NCBI GenBank assembly: GCA_028673005.1
Contig: CM054113.1
Location: forward strand, 173,707,956 to 173,771,955
Source: Tanypteryx hageni
Taxonomy: Eukaryota > Arthropoda > Insecta > Odonata > Petaluridae
Reading direction: 5' to 3'
DNA: 64,000 nucleotides
The notes under the pieces were generated by a model. It saw only the letters and a list, made by a program, of their open reading frames with translations, had not been told where the DNA came from and did not search any database. The stretch's first letter is position 1; each line of letters starts with the position of its first letter. This document shows positions 32,013 through 42,399 of this stretch, one piece after another. A program made the translations under genes and the position numbers.

Positions 32013-35000
32013 TTATCTTTTACTATTATGGTCTCTTATCGTCCTAGGGAAAAACGATCCTCTATATCGCTCCGTTCTACAGTCGATCTCGCGAATCTTA
32101 TCCTCACTGTCCTGCCTTCCGAGATACGTCGGGCTTCTGATAAGTCCTACTACCTCATTCGCTAGTCCCTCCGACATAAATTTTTCCAGTAGTTTAATTC
32201 TAGCCTGCAGCCTACGTTCCTCTAACGATGTCCATTTCAGATTTTCCATTAATGATGTTACGCTTTGTTTACTATCGTAATTCCTCTTTACAAATCTAGC
32301 TGCCCTGCGCTGAACCTTTTCTATCTCGTTAGTGAGTCCCTTTTCGTAAGGATCCCACACAGCTGAAGTATATTCGACCTGCGGTCGAAGCAAGGATGAA
32401 TAACATAATTCTTTCACTTTTTCGGAGCTATTTCGAACTATTCTCCCTATAAAGGCCAGCTTTTTGTTAGCGGCACCTATCAATCGGCGAATGTGGGTGT
32501 CCCACGAGAGATCAGGATGGATTGTGACTCCAAGGTATTTAATCGAGTCTGAAACTGGAATCTCTACTCCGTCCAACGAATAATTATTATTCAACGAGAT
32601 ACTCTTGGTTCTCCAGAAGTTGATGACGCAGCTTTTCTTTTGGTTGATCTCTAACTGCCATTCCTTACACCATGCAGAAATTGCTTCTAGGTCATTTTGG
32701 AGATACTGGTGGTCTTCCGGATTGCTTATTTCTCTATAGATGACGGTGTCGTCCGCGAAAAGCATAATTTTACTCCTGACTACTGAGCTGATATCGTTTA
32801 TATAAATTAGAAATAATAACGGACCAATTACACTACCCTGTGGAACGCCAAAGACAACCTCCACTAAGTTCGAAGATTTCCCATCTATAACAACCATCTG
32901 CTTCCTATGATTTAAAAATTCACGGATCCAACTAACGATTTTAGAATTAACGCCTAAGGTTTCTAATTTCGTTATTAACTTCCTGTGAGGTACCTTATCA
33001 AAGGCTTTCCTAAAATCTAAGAAGATGGCATCGACCTGCGTATTCTTTTCTCCGCTTCTCAGTAAACAATTAACAAAAAGACCGAGCTGAGTATCACATG
33101 ACCTACCTTTCCTGAAGGCGCGTTGACAATCATCTAACAATAAATTACTATCAAGAAATCGCATTATGTTGCTAACGAGTATATGCTCGAGAATCTTACA
33201 CGATATCGAAGTTAAAGAAATCGGCCTGTAATTTTCTGGGTTCTCCTTGTCGCCGCCCTTATGAATTGGGGTAACGTGCGCTAACCTCCAGTCGCTAGGG
33301 ACCCCTGCGCGAGAAATGGATTTCTCGAAGATTATCAGAAGAAAAGGTGCTATTTCTTCAGCTAATTCTTTTAAAACGCGAGCAGGAATTTCTTCGGGGC
33401 CAGTGGCTTTGTTATGTCTGATGGAACTTAATTGCTTTGCTATTCCCACCTCAGAAAATACTATATCGTCCATCAGCCTTATTGCGGGTGCATAATGTAC
33501 GCAATGGTCGCTGACGGCTGTGAATGCTTTTACAAAATGACCGTTTAACAGGTTGGCTTTCTCTACGCTATCATGAATAACGTCACCCGAGTCATTACGC
33601 AGGGAAGGTATTGTAGGGCCTCTACCTTGGACCTCTCTCACATAGGACCAAAACGCTTTAGGGTCCTCCTTCAAATAATTATTTAATACCTTATTCCGGA
33701 AGTTAGTAAAAGCCTCGCGCATAGTAGTTCTCGCTTTAGCGCGGGATTCCTTATACGTCTTAATTTTAGTTGCTCTATATTCATCGGATGATGTAGACGG
33801 CATATTTTTTATTTTCGCGTGGCTTATTCTCTGACGCCTAAGCGCACTCCTAACTTGCTTATTGTACCAACGTGGCTCTTTATTGTCGACCTTCAATTTA
33901 ATTGGAATGTACTTATCGATACTCTCTAGCATTATATCCTTGAATAGTTTCCATAACGACTCAGCACCTGATCGTTCGGTCATATCACGGAAGCCAGGTA
34001 GTATTTCTCGTAGGCGCGACCTGAAGCTTGAAAAGTTTGCCCTAGCAAACATATAAAAATTTCTTTGAGGCTTGGGGTGCCTATGGATTTTCAACTTACA
34101 CTCTGCATATACGGCCTGATGATCACTTATCCCATCTTCAATGGTGACTTTGTTTATTCTTTCTGGGACGTTAGTTGCTAATAAATCTAATATGTTTCCC
34201 AATCGCGTTGGCTTTCTGACTAATTGAAGGAGAGAGTGCTCGCAGAATGTTTCGATTAATGCCTCACAGGATTCGCGTTCTTTACCTCTGGATTCGAAAC
34301 ATAGATTTTCCCAATCAATTGAGTGTAAGTTAAAGTCACCACCGACTATAACGATACCATCTTGATTTATCAGTCTAAGCTTTGATAATTGTTTCTCGAG
34401 ACTTAAAATACAATCTACACCAGCGTTAGGTGTCCTGTAAAACGAGCATATGAACACCTTTTTGGAGCCATCTTTACCTATGCGGCACCAAACACTCTCG
34501 ATATCCTCGTCACTTATCGGAATCTCACTGCTATCGTACTTATCGCTAACCGCTATGAAAACTCCCCCGCCCGATCTATTAGCGCGATCTTTTCTATAGA
34601 CACGATAGTCTCTAGGAAATATCTCCTGACTCTGAATTTCATCCGTTAACCAACTTTCTGTGCCTATCACGACGTCGGCATGCAGACTGCGAATAAGTTG
34701 CTCGAACTCAGCAATTTTCCTACGGATGCTGCGACAGTTCAGTACGACGACGTTTAATTTCTCACTATCACTTCGCATACTAATCTCACCCTTGACTTTC
34801 TCTTCCACTCTAAAACTACATGCGCTCCCGCCACAATCACTCCCACGACTGTATGGCGTCGCGTCAAAATTGGAATTGCGACCCGTCGCGCCCTTTACGG
34901 AACATTCTATCAATGACCTATCGCGAAATTGGTGCTGCATATTACGCTCGGTGTATATTCTATCATTAGATAATCTTTCGGGATTCTTATTTTCTACAAG

Positions 35001-35024
35001 TGCATCGATTATCCCCTGACCCAA
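32013..35024 (-). CDS. LINE A ORF2: AP-endonuclease/reverse transcriptase, 1003 residues, intact
   Basis: This enzyme nicks target DNA and primes reverse transcription from the nick. The N-terminal exonuclease-endonuclease-phosphatase domain (about 85-310) shows LNVVVLNCRSIRRK, VVIGTESWLT (catalytic Glu), GGDFNLHSIDW and the ISDHQAVY His box. The RT domain (about 560-800) shows HVTPIHKGGDKENPENYRPI, AFRKGRSCDTQL, DAIFLDFRKAFDKVPH (first Asp), GVPQGSVIGPLLFLIYIND and LFADDTVIYRE (the F-A-D-D catalytic pair). A C-terminal RT-like tail with KYLGVTIHPDLSWDTHI, QRRAARFVKR and RTERYRGSFFPR follows. No RNase H is seen. Length is normal for CR1/L2 elements. It starts 26 nt after the ORF1 stop, so it needs reinitiation or a similar mechanism. 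Confidence 0.93.
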   Translation of the reverse strand: MGQGIIDALVENKNPERLSNDRIYTERNMQHQFRDRSLIECSVKGATGRNSNFDATPYSRGSDCGGSACSFRVEEKVKGEISMRSDSEKLNVVVLNCRSIRRKIAEFEQLIRSLHADVVIGTESWLTDEIQSQEIFPRDYRVYRKDRANRSGGGVFIAVSDKYDSSEIPISDEDIESVWCRIGKDGSKKVFICSFYRTPNAGVDCILSLEKQLSKLRLINQDGIVIVGGDFNLHSIDWENLCFESRGKERESCEALIETFCEHSLLQLVRKPTRLGNILDLLATNVPERINKVTIEDGISDHQAVYAECKLKIHRHPKPQRNFYMFARANFSSFRSRLREILPGFRDMTERSGAESLWKLFKDIMLESIDKYIPIKLKVDNKEPRWYNKQVRSALRRQRISHAKIKNMPSTSSDEYRATKIKTYKESRAKARTTMREAFTNFRNKVLNNYLKEDPKAFWSYVREVQGRGPTIPSLRNDSGDVIHDSVEKANLLNGHFVKAFTAVSDHCVHYAPAIRLMDDIVFSEVGIAKQLSSIRHNKATGPEEIPARVLKELAEEIAPFLLIIFEKSISRAGVPSDWRLAHVTPIHKGGDKENPENYRPISLTSISCKILEHILVSNIMRFLDSNLLLDDCQRAFRKGRSCDTQLGLFVNCLLRSGEKNTQVDAIFLDFRKAFDKVPHRKLITKLETLGVNSKIVSWIREFLNHRKQMVVIDGKSSNLVEVVFGVPQGSVIGPLLFLIYINDISSVVRSKIMLFADDTVIYREISNPEDHQYLQNDLEAISAWCKEWQLEINQKKSCVINFWRTKSISLNNNYSLDGVEIPVSDSIKYLGVTIHPDLSWDTHIRRLIGAANKKLAFIGRIVRNSSEKVKELCYSSLLRPQVEYTSAVWDPYEKGLTNEIEKVQRRAARFVKRNYDSKQSVTSLMENLKWTSLEERRLQARIKLLEKFMSEGLANEVVGLIRSPTYLGRQDSEDKIREIDCRTERYRGSFFPRTIRDHNSKR

Positions 35025-35050
35025 AACTGACCTACACCCTGCCCTACTCT

Positions 35051-36082
35051 CTAGCCTAAAAAATCCCTACTGTGCTCGAGAATCCTACTCGCTACTCTCT
35101 GAGCCGATTCGGGCGTGTAGTGAACACCAGAGTGATCCAGTGGTGCCCTGCACGATTCGATATTCGGTCGTAGGTCGACGAAGTCCACTCCCAAGTCCCG
35201 ACAGAAATTCCACAGCCTTCGGTTCAGACCTTCAACTCTACTCCAAACCTCAGAACCGCGGTCAATCCTAGGGACTATACTGCAGACAGTAAGCCGCACA
35301 TCGGAACCCGACTCCTCTCGGACACGAGCAACCTCAGAGGCCAAGTCCTTAGAAGAACTTAAAATCTCCTCGGACCCGCGCTTCGAGGCGTCGTTAGTCC
35401 CAACATGGGCCACCACCCTCAGCCGAGAGCAACCTGTCGCCACTACCGCTTCTCTCACCGTGTTGGTCACTTGCGGCACCGTGCCTCCTGATATACATCT
35501 GGAGAAGACCCGCTCTTCAACTCCCTCCCGGCGGGCCCTGGATAACAGGGGTGCCATTACACGCCGAACGTTAGAGCTACCTAACACTAACAACCCTCCC
35601 TTCCCAACCCGACTCCCCTTGGGCCCGGTTTCCATCGAAGAGACGGGAGTGGGTACGGGCGCAATGGCCGTGGAGTCGTCCTCCGACAACACCTCGAACC
35701 TATTACTGACAGGAATAGAGTCCGCCGAAGCATTCCCATCTCCCTGCCTCCGCAGCACCACCCCACGATCTCCCCGAGTGGACACCTCTCTCCACTCATC
35801 GGATTTCCCAGCCCGAGGACCCTCAGCCCGCGGTAAGGTGTCAGAGTCAACCCCGATCACTCTACCGGCTGCCGCACCCAGGCGAACCCGGGCCGCCAAT
35901 TTGGCGCGGCGAGCTTTCAGGGATGACCCCGCACCCCCCACACGAACCAAGGCTGCCTCGGACCTTTCCACCCTCTGAAGGAGGTCCGAAACCACCCTCT
36001 CCAGCTCCGTGATTCGAGCCCTCATGGCCTCGCAACCAGCGGCGCACAAGAAAGAGGAAACGGGAGTCCTCGGTGAAGCCAT
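35051..36082 (-). CDS. LINE A ORF1: coiled coil plus SGNH/GDSL esterase-like domain, 343 residues
   Basis: ORF1 proteins of CR1/L2 LINEs bind the element RNA, and many carry an SGNH esterase. Here a short coiled coil (ARITELERVVSDLLQRVERS, about 21-40) is followed by an Arg/Ala-rich linker, then an SGNH fold. Its blocks are LGSSNVRRVM (block I, nucleophile Ser), SGGTVPQVT (block II Gly) and VAHVGTNDASK (block III, the G-x-N-D). The last block reads SGVHYTPESAQ, where canonical enzymes have D-x-x-H, so the usual catalytic Asp is Ser. The N-terminal part is GC-richer than the surrounding DNA. ORF1 of LINE B shows the same architecture and the same substitution. Confidence 0.85.
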   Translation of the reverse strand: MASPRTPVSSFLCAAGCEAMRARITELERVVSDLLQRVERSEAALVRVGGAGSSLKARRAKLAARVRLGAAAGRVIGVDSDTLPRAEGPRAGKSDEWREVSTRGDRGVVLRRQGDGNASADSIPVSNRFEVLSEDDSTAIAPVPTPVSSMETGPKGSRVGKGGLLVLGSSNVRRVMAPLLSRARREGVEERVFSRCISGGTVPQVTNTVREAVVATGCSRLRVVAHVGTNDASKRGSEEILSSSKDLASEVARVREESGSDVRLTVCSIVPRIDRGSEVWSRVEGLNRRLWNFCRDLGVDFVDLRPNIESCRAPLDHSGVHYTPESAQRVASRILEHSRDFLG

Positions 36083-36676
36083 CCTAAACTTACCTAATTT
36101 ATATACTAACGAAAAAGAGTTACAATATAAAAAGCTGAAATGGGATAAGGCTAAAGAATTTGGTCTGTTTTAATGCGGGGACGCTCTTCGTGTAGCGTAC
36201 GAGAAAGGGTCAAACGCAGGTATAAAGTGAAAGGCGTAAACAACACAAACAAGGTTAGATCACGCACAGGAGATGATAGTACACAACAACGAAAAATATA
36301 AGTACTATGGAGCGTAAAACTAAAACAACCTTACAAATGTAACGAGAATATGCTAATACACAATAACTACTATGATATAAATATTATTTTGTAAAAGGGA
36401 GAATGAAATTTCTAACAGGAAACTACGAGGCTTAAAAGTTAACTATTACGGTAGAGAAAAATAAAAACTATAACGTGGATGTTATAACAAAACTAATTAC
36501 ATAACTTAAACGTATGTTAAATAAAATTACCGAAGGATAACAATAGAGTAAAGTAAATTGTTAGTTCTACTTAACACGACAGCTACTCTAATGCTACAGC
36601 TACTCTAGTCGCTCGAGGCTACGTAGGAGCTCGCAGGAGCAAGTGAAAGGCACGTCCGTTCACTTCAACAGCCAGG
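36083..36676 (-). promoter_or_regulatory. LINE A 5' UTR (internal promoter region)
   Basis: Non-coding leader of about 590 nt between the shared 5' start word CCTGGCTGTTGAAG and the ORF1 ATG. It shares GGACGTGCCTTTCAC and AAGTAGAACTAAC with LINE B. As in other LINEs the promoter is expected to be internal, but I see no clear TATA or initiator. Confidence 0.55.
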
Positions 36677-38602
36677 TAAAGACTCAAATTATTTAATTAT
36701 TATTATTAATTATTTGCTATCTCGCGAATATGAGTTATGTATCTGTGTTGTTATCGGATAGTTAACAAAATCGTATCACACAAATAAAAATGCTTATTAT
36801 AACTCCGTTATATTCTTTACGGGACTACATAAGTTTAGTCTTACTAAGGCAACTTCAGGTGCCTATACCCCAAAGAAACGATAGTCCAAAAGGGAATGCT
36901 TTATCGATAGTGTATCCTCTTGGGTGCTTTTTCCATCATTTTGAAATAATTTTCTTTGGGCCTTATCTAATTCCTTGCGTTTTAAATAAATAACTCAGTC
37001 TTTCTATGTTTCAATTGTGTTTAGAATAAAACAAAAAATACGCGGTGAATTGTCCATTTCGCAATTTTTTAAATTTTCATTTATTTTATCCACCTCCTAA
37101 ACAGCCATTTGTCCTTTTCACAATGAGCGCTACAAAGATGAGCACGCGCAAACCTGCCCTTGACTCGAGCATTGGCAGCCTAGACGCGCATACCTAGCCT
37201 CTCCCACGGCAGATACGCCTGTTGATACGATTACCATGGACTAAAATATAATGATTAAGCTTCGCCGCCAATTCCGTCAGGAGGACATAACTTACGCTTC
37301 ATAATCCCATTGCTGAGGATAATACTTTTATAGTGACCACAAGATGCGTGGCAAAGTTTCGTCGATTTTTAGGAAAAATTAACGTCAAAAACTATCAAGT
37401 CTAGCTATAATATATTAGATAATGTGTGTGTGTGTGTGCGTGCAGGGGCGGTCCTAGGTATTTTTGCGTTCCGGGCGAGGAACCGCTCCGTGGTGCGAAA
37501 AAATTGCGCGTTATTATCATCACGGTATTATTATACCTGTATGTAGTATTAAGCTAACATTTTAAAAATAAAGCACATTTATGCAAAATTAAAATAACAA
37601 CATAGCTTCGAATGTATAACAGTTAATATTTGGTCATTTATAACAAAAATATTATTGTTCGTCATCTGCTTTCAAATTTCAAAATTCTAATATAAACAAA
37701 AACTTTAGGACGTTATTTAAAAATACATCATCAGTTTACTATAATTCATAATGAAATTTAAAGACGGTACAATTAATTTACAATGATTAACGAATATAAA
37801 TATAAATTATTTAATGAGATAACAAATTTAACTTATCAATTAAAGGTAGAATTATTGAAATAAAATGTAGTGAATTTTAACAGCCTTTGAAATCGTAAAT
37901 TACGATAGGGATTTCCCGCTAAACGACATTATCTGTCACTATCTTATCAATTAGCTGCCTTTTCATGTCGAGTAGTAGTTTCGATTTGAAATTTTAAACA
38001 CTTTCATTTAATTTTACACAAGACCTAAAACTGTATAATTAAAAATCGGCAAAACAATTTATAACGTTTCAAATTACCTTTTTGAACTAAAATCTTTAGA
38101 AATAAATCTAAAAGGAATAAATAAATAAACATTTAAGGGAAGTATTAATTACTAACCTTTAAAAAAATTAAAGAGGAACTCGTCTTAACTTAGTGCAAAA
38201 TTTCTCTTCAACAAACAAAATTTTAGTGTTTAAAACATATTTTTGAAATTCCGAATTCTTTCTATTCTATTCAATCTATGTCTATTCTAATGAATTTTAA
38301 AATGCAAATATGAAAATTCATACACCAATCCCTATTGGTTGGCATTTTCTCTAAAGAGGCACTATTTATTTGCCGTTTTGATGAGTGCTCAGTTCCATCG
38401 GGATATGCCAGAACAAATTACCAACGAACAGGTATTACGAAAATGAAACAATATGGAAGATACCGAGAAAAATTAAAATAAAATAGATACGTGATATAGA
38501 CGTTCTTACGAATAGTAACGTAGATAATCGTTCGTATTAATGCAAATGCTTCCGGTACGTATATGCCCATACTAAACATCAAGTCCAAACCAGGACTAAT
38601 GC
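36677..38602. other. Unassigned AT-rich region with one hAT terminus
   Basis: No gene recognised. A (GT)n stretch near 37424-37440 leads into CAGGGGCGGTCCTAGGTATT at 37445, which is typical of a hAT left end (CAGGGGCGGTC). I find no matching right end, so it is probably a truncated copy. The rest is low-complexity AT-rich sequence. Confidence 0.45.
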
Positions 38603-39320
38603 AGGCTGGTTTCCCAAAGTTGACGTCCTGAATTGATTACTTAATTGACATGAAATGGTCTAGTATGTGTTAGTCATTCCAAGGAATTCTAATACCATAT
38701 ACCACTTGTAGTTCATAGTTTATCAATGATAAAGAAAAATTGGAAAACAAATTAATGTGTCAAAATCTCTCTGACCTATTTTTTAAATAAACGAATTTAA
38801 TAAATGTTACTGTTTATACGTTAATATGTATGGATCAACCGTCCATTGCTGAAGGATAGTCGAGTGGAAAAGAAAATAACCCATTTGCTCACTTGTCTAT
38901 ACTCAAGCCTAGTACGGTAATAATCGTCTCCAATGGCAACAATCCGATAAGATGCGATTTAAAACGCAAAAACGACATGTTTTAGTATAAATTCAAGAAA
39001 ATACTATAAACTATCAAAATTCGTGATAAGAATTAGAATCTACATTCTTTTCCCCTTAGAACAGTATAAACCTCGCTCCGACATAAGAATTTGAAGATAC
39101 TTTAATGTAGAAAACATCTATGCACGATGGGTTTGAGATTTTCTATGTAAAACAAATAAGGAAAAAGCGTTCCTAGGATCAAAATCGGAGGTGGGTCCTG
39201 GTAACACGAGCCTCATACCAAGTTTCATGAAAATCGGACCATTGGTGCAAAAGTTGTTAGTAGGGGACACACACACAGACAGGACCATTTCATAAGGCTG
39301 TTTCCTTTGGAAACCAGCCT
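38603..39320. mobile_element. Candidate TIR element (0.7 kb), family unknown
   Basis: The left end AGGCTGGTTTCCCAAAG (38603) and the inverted right end AGGCTGGTTTCCAAAGG (ending at 39320) match over about 16 of 17 positions with one gap. Near the right end is CAAGTTTCATGAAAATCGG followed by a short (AC)n run. The target duplication is unclear. No transposase frame is visible. Confidence 0.5.
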
Positions 39321-39855
39321 AATAAAAGTTACTTTGTTTATACGCGTTGCTACTAATTACAATAATAGTTTTTTTATAGGTGTTGCTACAATAAAAGTTC
39401 TGGAAAGGTACATTAGAGTAATACAATATACATCTATGTTTGTTTTATACATTTCTAGTATGCTTTCACAATACAATTCTAATTTACAGAATATTTCCAG
39501 TTTTATTTAAATAAAACTTATTCATCAACATTTTCCAAAATCGAAATTTAAACGAGCAAAATGACTAATATAGTCCACGGGCTCAATTTTTACGTAATAC
39601 TAAAGTATTCATCTAGCAACAATGTGTGCTGTTATGGTAACTAAGATTTCTTAGCGAAAAATCTGAATTGCGGGCGTTAATTCAATTACCGAACTAAAAT
39701 GAGGCATGGATTCATACTCCCTTTGATGTAAAAAGCAAGTTTATTCTTTTTGCATAATTTTCGTCTAAGTCCCGAGTTCATATCTTAATTCTAATTAATA
39801 TTAATGTTCAACTTTAGAAAGGCTTTCTCGCAACGTTTCATCTCTTCCTAAATGT
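39321..39855. other. Unassigned AT-rich spacer
   Basis: No gene or repeat recognised. Confidence 0.35.
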
Positions 39856-39859
39856 AGAA

Positions 39860-40375
39860 AAGATAGGGTCTTCGAATCGAACCCATGAGTACAATGTAGA
39901 CCAGGGGCGGGCAACATACGGCCCGCGGGCCACATCCGGCCCCCGAGAGCGCTTCATGCGGCCCGCGAAGATATGATGAAATAGTGGTCGACAAAATTTA
40001 TAATCGACAATTTTGTATTTTTCAATGAAATTATAGCATCAAAACGGTCTCTGGTGTAGTTTTAACGCTAGTAAATTATTCAGACATGATTTTCAATAAC
40101 ATGAGACCACAGAATCTCTAGGTAACTTCTGATATAAACGATCATCCGGCCCGCCGAAGCTCTTGTGACTTCCAATGCGACCCTCCGAAGCAATCACAAC
40201 TGCGTATGTGGTCCGCCATGCATAAAAGGTTGCCGACCCCTGATGCAGACGGTGGGCATTTTAAAAGTTAAAGTCGCCTTGGCAAGTGATGCCTGAAAGT
40301 TTGACAGAAAAACAAAAGAAATATTTTGAGTTATAAGCGTTTTTCTTGTTCACCCATGTAACCCCATTTAAGGCT
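39860..40375. repeat. Dispersed repeat family B, copy 1, split by a MITE
   Basis: The outer parts (39860-39901 and 40251-40375) match 62225-62385: GAATCGAACCCATGAGTACA versus TAATCAAACCCATGACTTCA, then GAAAGTTTGACAGAAAAAC versus AAAAGTTTGATAGAAAAAG and TTTTGAGTTATAAG in both. The hAT MITE at 39902-40242 interrupts this copy, whereas the copy at 62 kb lacks it. Confidence 0.6.
39902..40242. mobile_element. hAT MITE (341 bp) with 8-bp TSD
   Basis: Begins CAGGGGCGGGCAACATACGG and ends GGTTGCCGACCCCTG, an inverted pair typical of hAT MITEs. Flanks are ATGTAGAC (39894-39901) and ATGCAGAC (40243-40250), an 8-bp duplication with one difference. Internally it has the GGCCCGCGGGCCACA and CGGCCCGCCGAAGC words common to this type. 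Non-coding. Confidence 0.88.
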
Positions 40376-40949
40376 TCATACACACGGTTTTGGGTTCCCG
40401 GCGATCTATTTTTCCCGGGAGACGGGAATTAGATTTTCAAATATCCCGGGAATAAGAATGACTTTGCATTTTTAATATTTAAAACATCATTTTTCATTTA
40501 AACATGATATTTATTATTGATACAACGTAGATACATAAGTCTTTAATAAATCCCAATGACATGCGATACATTATTTGCGACAAATTGTTAGCAGATTCAA
40601 TATTCAGACGTACTTTGAATTGCGCAAACGATCTTTCATCGATGTTGACGATGTGGAGATAACAAGAGACCATTTACTAATGTATCCTACATTGCAATTC
40701 TCTCAAAGTTAAAATATGGGGTAGAAAATGTATGAAAGAAGTTTAAAACAATCTAAAATCTATAAAAGCCATCTTCTGTCACTTTGTGGCTACCTTTGAC
40801 ACGCTATAAAAATGCAAATAACTCGATAAAGAATATAGAAACATTTTTTTAATTTGGCAGTAATTCTCGATTTACGTATTTTAAGGTGATGACGAAAAAA
40901 ACTCGAAAAAGTCCAGGGTTAGACTTTAGGAAGACATTTCCAGTTCCCA
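40376..40949. other. Unassigned spacer
   Basis: A short patch with inverted CCCGGG words (40400-40450, ATTTTTCCCGGGAGACGGG) may be a decayed repeat end. No gene recognised. Confidence 0.35.
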
Positions 40950-41300
40950 TAAAAGAACATGTAAACATAGACTTTTCGACATGGAGGCTTTCCTTCTTTT
41001 TCAAATCTAAATGAGAAATAATTAACCTACGGTCTTCAATTTAAACCATTTTAAAGAAAAAATGATAATATTTCTTATTCTGTTCACATTTTTTGCCTAC
41101 AGATCGAAATTCCTCATGTTAAATATTTAATTCACATATTTTGGGGAAATCTTGCCATTTTAACGGAATGCTGCCTTTCAAATCAATTACGTTGTTAAAC
41201 ATCGAAATCCTATTGTCATTTCATTCCTTATGGGTAAAAGCGTGCTTTGAATGCTTTTAATACGAGAGAGAGAGAGAGAACGAAGGAGAAGGAAATGCTT
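40950..41300. repeat. Dispersed repeat family A, copy 3
   Basis: Contains AAATAATTAACCTACGGTC, CCATTTTAAAGAAAAAA, TCACATATTTTGGGGAAATC and GTGCTTTGAATGCTTTTAAT before an (AG)n tract near 41263-41280. The phrases and their order match the copy at 61270-61590 best, and copies 1 and 2 more weakly. Confidence 0.6.
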
Positions 41301-41754
41301 TTCATAGCAACAAATGTAAACAACTTTCGTTGCGTTATATGCGAGAAGGAATACATTTGAATGTAGAACATTAATATACAAGAACGAACAATTGTTTTCC
41401 TGTCATATATTTTTGAATATGCGCCAAATTGATCACCAGATCAGTTTTTAATGCGAGAATTTGACGCAGTCTTACAATTAGTGATTTGCATTGTTGTCGG
41501 TTTCTTGTAATTGGGTACCATTGATTTGGATAATAGCCTCGTGTCACATCTATTCACGACATTTCATAAAAAACTTTCTCGTTGAACTTCGACAGGGATC
41601 TTCCTAGTCCATATATAATTCACTTGGTCAGAGTAGCTAATTTGGTCAATTAAGGGAGGAGGAAGGTGGGAAAGAAGAAGAATAGGAGGAGAAGGCAGCT
41701 CACTTCAGCGCCTAGTTTCAGATTCATGCATATATTCTCACCATGCTCCTCTTT

Positions 41755-42015
41755 GTTGTTTGCGGATGCTGGACTATTCTAGCGTTTATGGTACACGTTT
41801 TGCATCCATAGGTCAGAACAGGCAGAACTCATTCGTCATACAATCTCTTTTTTAGTAATATTGAGATATTTGATCTGAAGATATTTACATTCCGGCAAAA
41901 AGCACCCCATGCCATCTTATCTCTCCCTTTGATTTATCTAAGAAGTGATCCGCCGGTGGTGATGAGTTGACCCAAGTAAACGTAGCTTCTTACTTCATCG
42001 AGTCCTGCGTCATGG
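41755..42015 (-). pseudogene. RTE-like LINE reverse transcriptase fragment
   Basis: The minus strand reads RSYVYLGQLITTGGSLLR, a stop, then GRDKMAWGAFCRNVNIFRSN, KKRLYDE, a stop, and VLPVLTYGCKTCTIN. This is the post-palm segment of RTE-like/'endonuclease-reverse transcriptase' LINEs (YLGQ-I, then R-K--W-AF, then VLPVLTYG-ETW). Two stops and missing flanks show a dead fragment. It may come from the same broad family as the fragments at 10126-10380 and 61045-61125. Confidence 0.75.
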
Positions 42016-42090
42016 AATCGATACCAAGAAACATAAAGAAAGCAAAAATAAAACCGAAAGACGGTTGGAACAGAGATTGTGAGTTTTTAG

Positions 42091-42205
42091 CAGGGTCGGC
42101 GCAAGGCAGTTTGGTGCCGTAGGCAAACAAGCACCGGTATTACTTAAATATAATATTAATAAAAGATAGTTCTTATTATTGAATAATTTTTTTCATGATT
42201 ACTAA
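42091..42205. mobile_element. Solo hAT terminus
   Basis: CAGGGTCGGCGCAAGGCAG followed by TTTGGTGCCGTAGGCAAAC is the recognisable end of a widespread hAT MITE type. The opposite end is not found, and LINE D sequence follows directly. Confidence 0.45.
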
Positions 42206-42275
42206 AAACAATGTTTTTCCACATTAATAAAGCTTCAAGGTTAGAAATAGCGTTAAAAATAGGCATTAAGAGGGC

Positions 42276-42399
42276 ACTTCAGGTTAAGTGTCGAAGTGTA
42301 TATAACAAGAGGGAAGGGTTTCTAACGTTAGTTGATGCTTGCAATTCCGATGTAGTTATAGGGACAGAATCATGGTTAAAAAGCGATATAAACTCGAAT
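42276..42399 (+). pseudogene. LINE D endonuclease, 5' piece (split by hAT)
   Basis: The + strand reads CRSVYNKREGF and SDVVIGTESWLKSDINSN, the start of an AP-type LINE endonuclease with its catalytic Glu in GTESWL. The usual Asn before RSVYNK is replaced by Lys, suggesting decay. The frame is cut at 42399 by the hAT element and resumes after 50178 with the expected next block. The 8-bp duplication ACTCGAAT at the cut lies inside the coding sequence. Confidence 0.8.

Larger units (their letters stand above)
31931..36676 (-). mobile_element. CR1/L2-type LINE, apparently full length (LINE A)
   Basis: A 4.7-kb non-LTR retrotransposon. In its own orientation it has a 5' UTR (36083-36676) starting CCTGGCTGTTGAAG and GGACGTGCCTTTCAC, ORF1 (esterase-like), ORF2 (endonuclease-reverse transcriptase), and a 3' end with a small hairpin and a TGTAGATGTAGAA tail instead of poly(A). 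The same 5' words start LINE B at 44117, which fixes the left boundary of the family. Both ORFs are open. It is about the same length as LINE B but belongs to a different subfamily. Confidence 0.9.

Noticed and set aside
35460..35978. Long antisense open frame within LINE A ORF1 (and the similar one antisense to LINE B ORF1)
   Set aside because: A shadow of GC-rich ORF1 coding; no domain of its own.
31897..36819. Similar AAAATACTTGTTATAACTC blocks as LINE A target duplication
   Set aside because: The right-hand copy starts about 105 bp outside the LINE 5' end defined by comparison with LINE B, and the copies differ at roughly one in five positions, too much for a LINE with intact ORFs.
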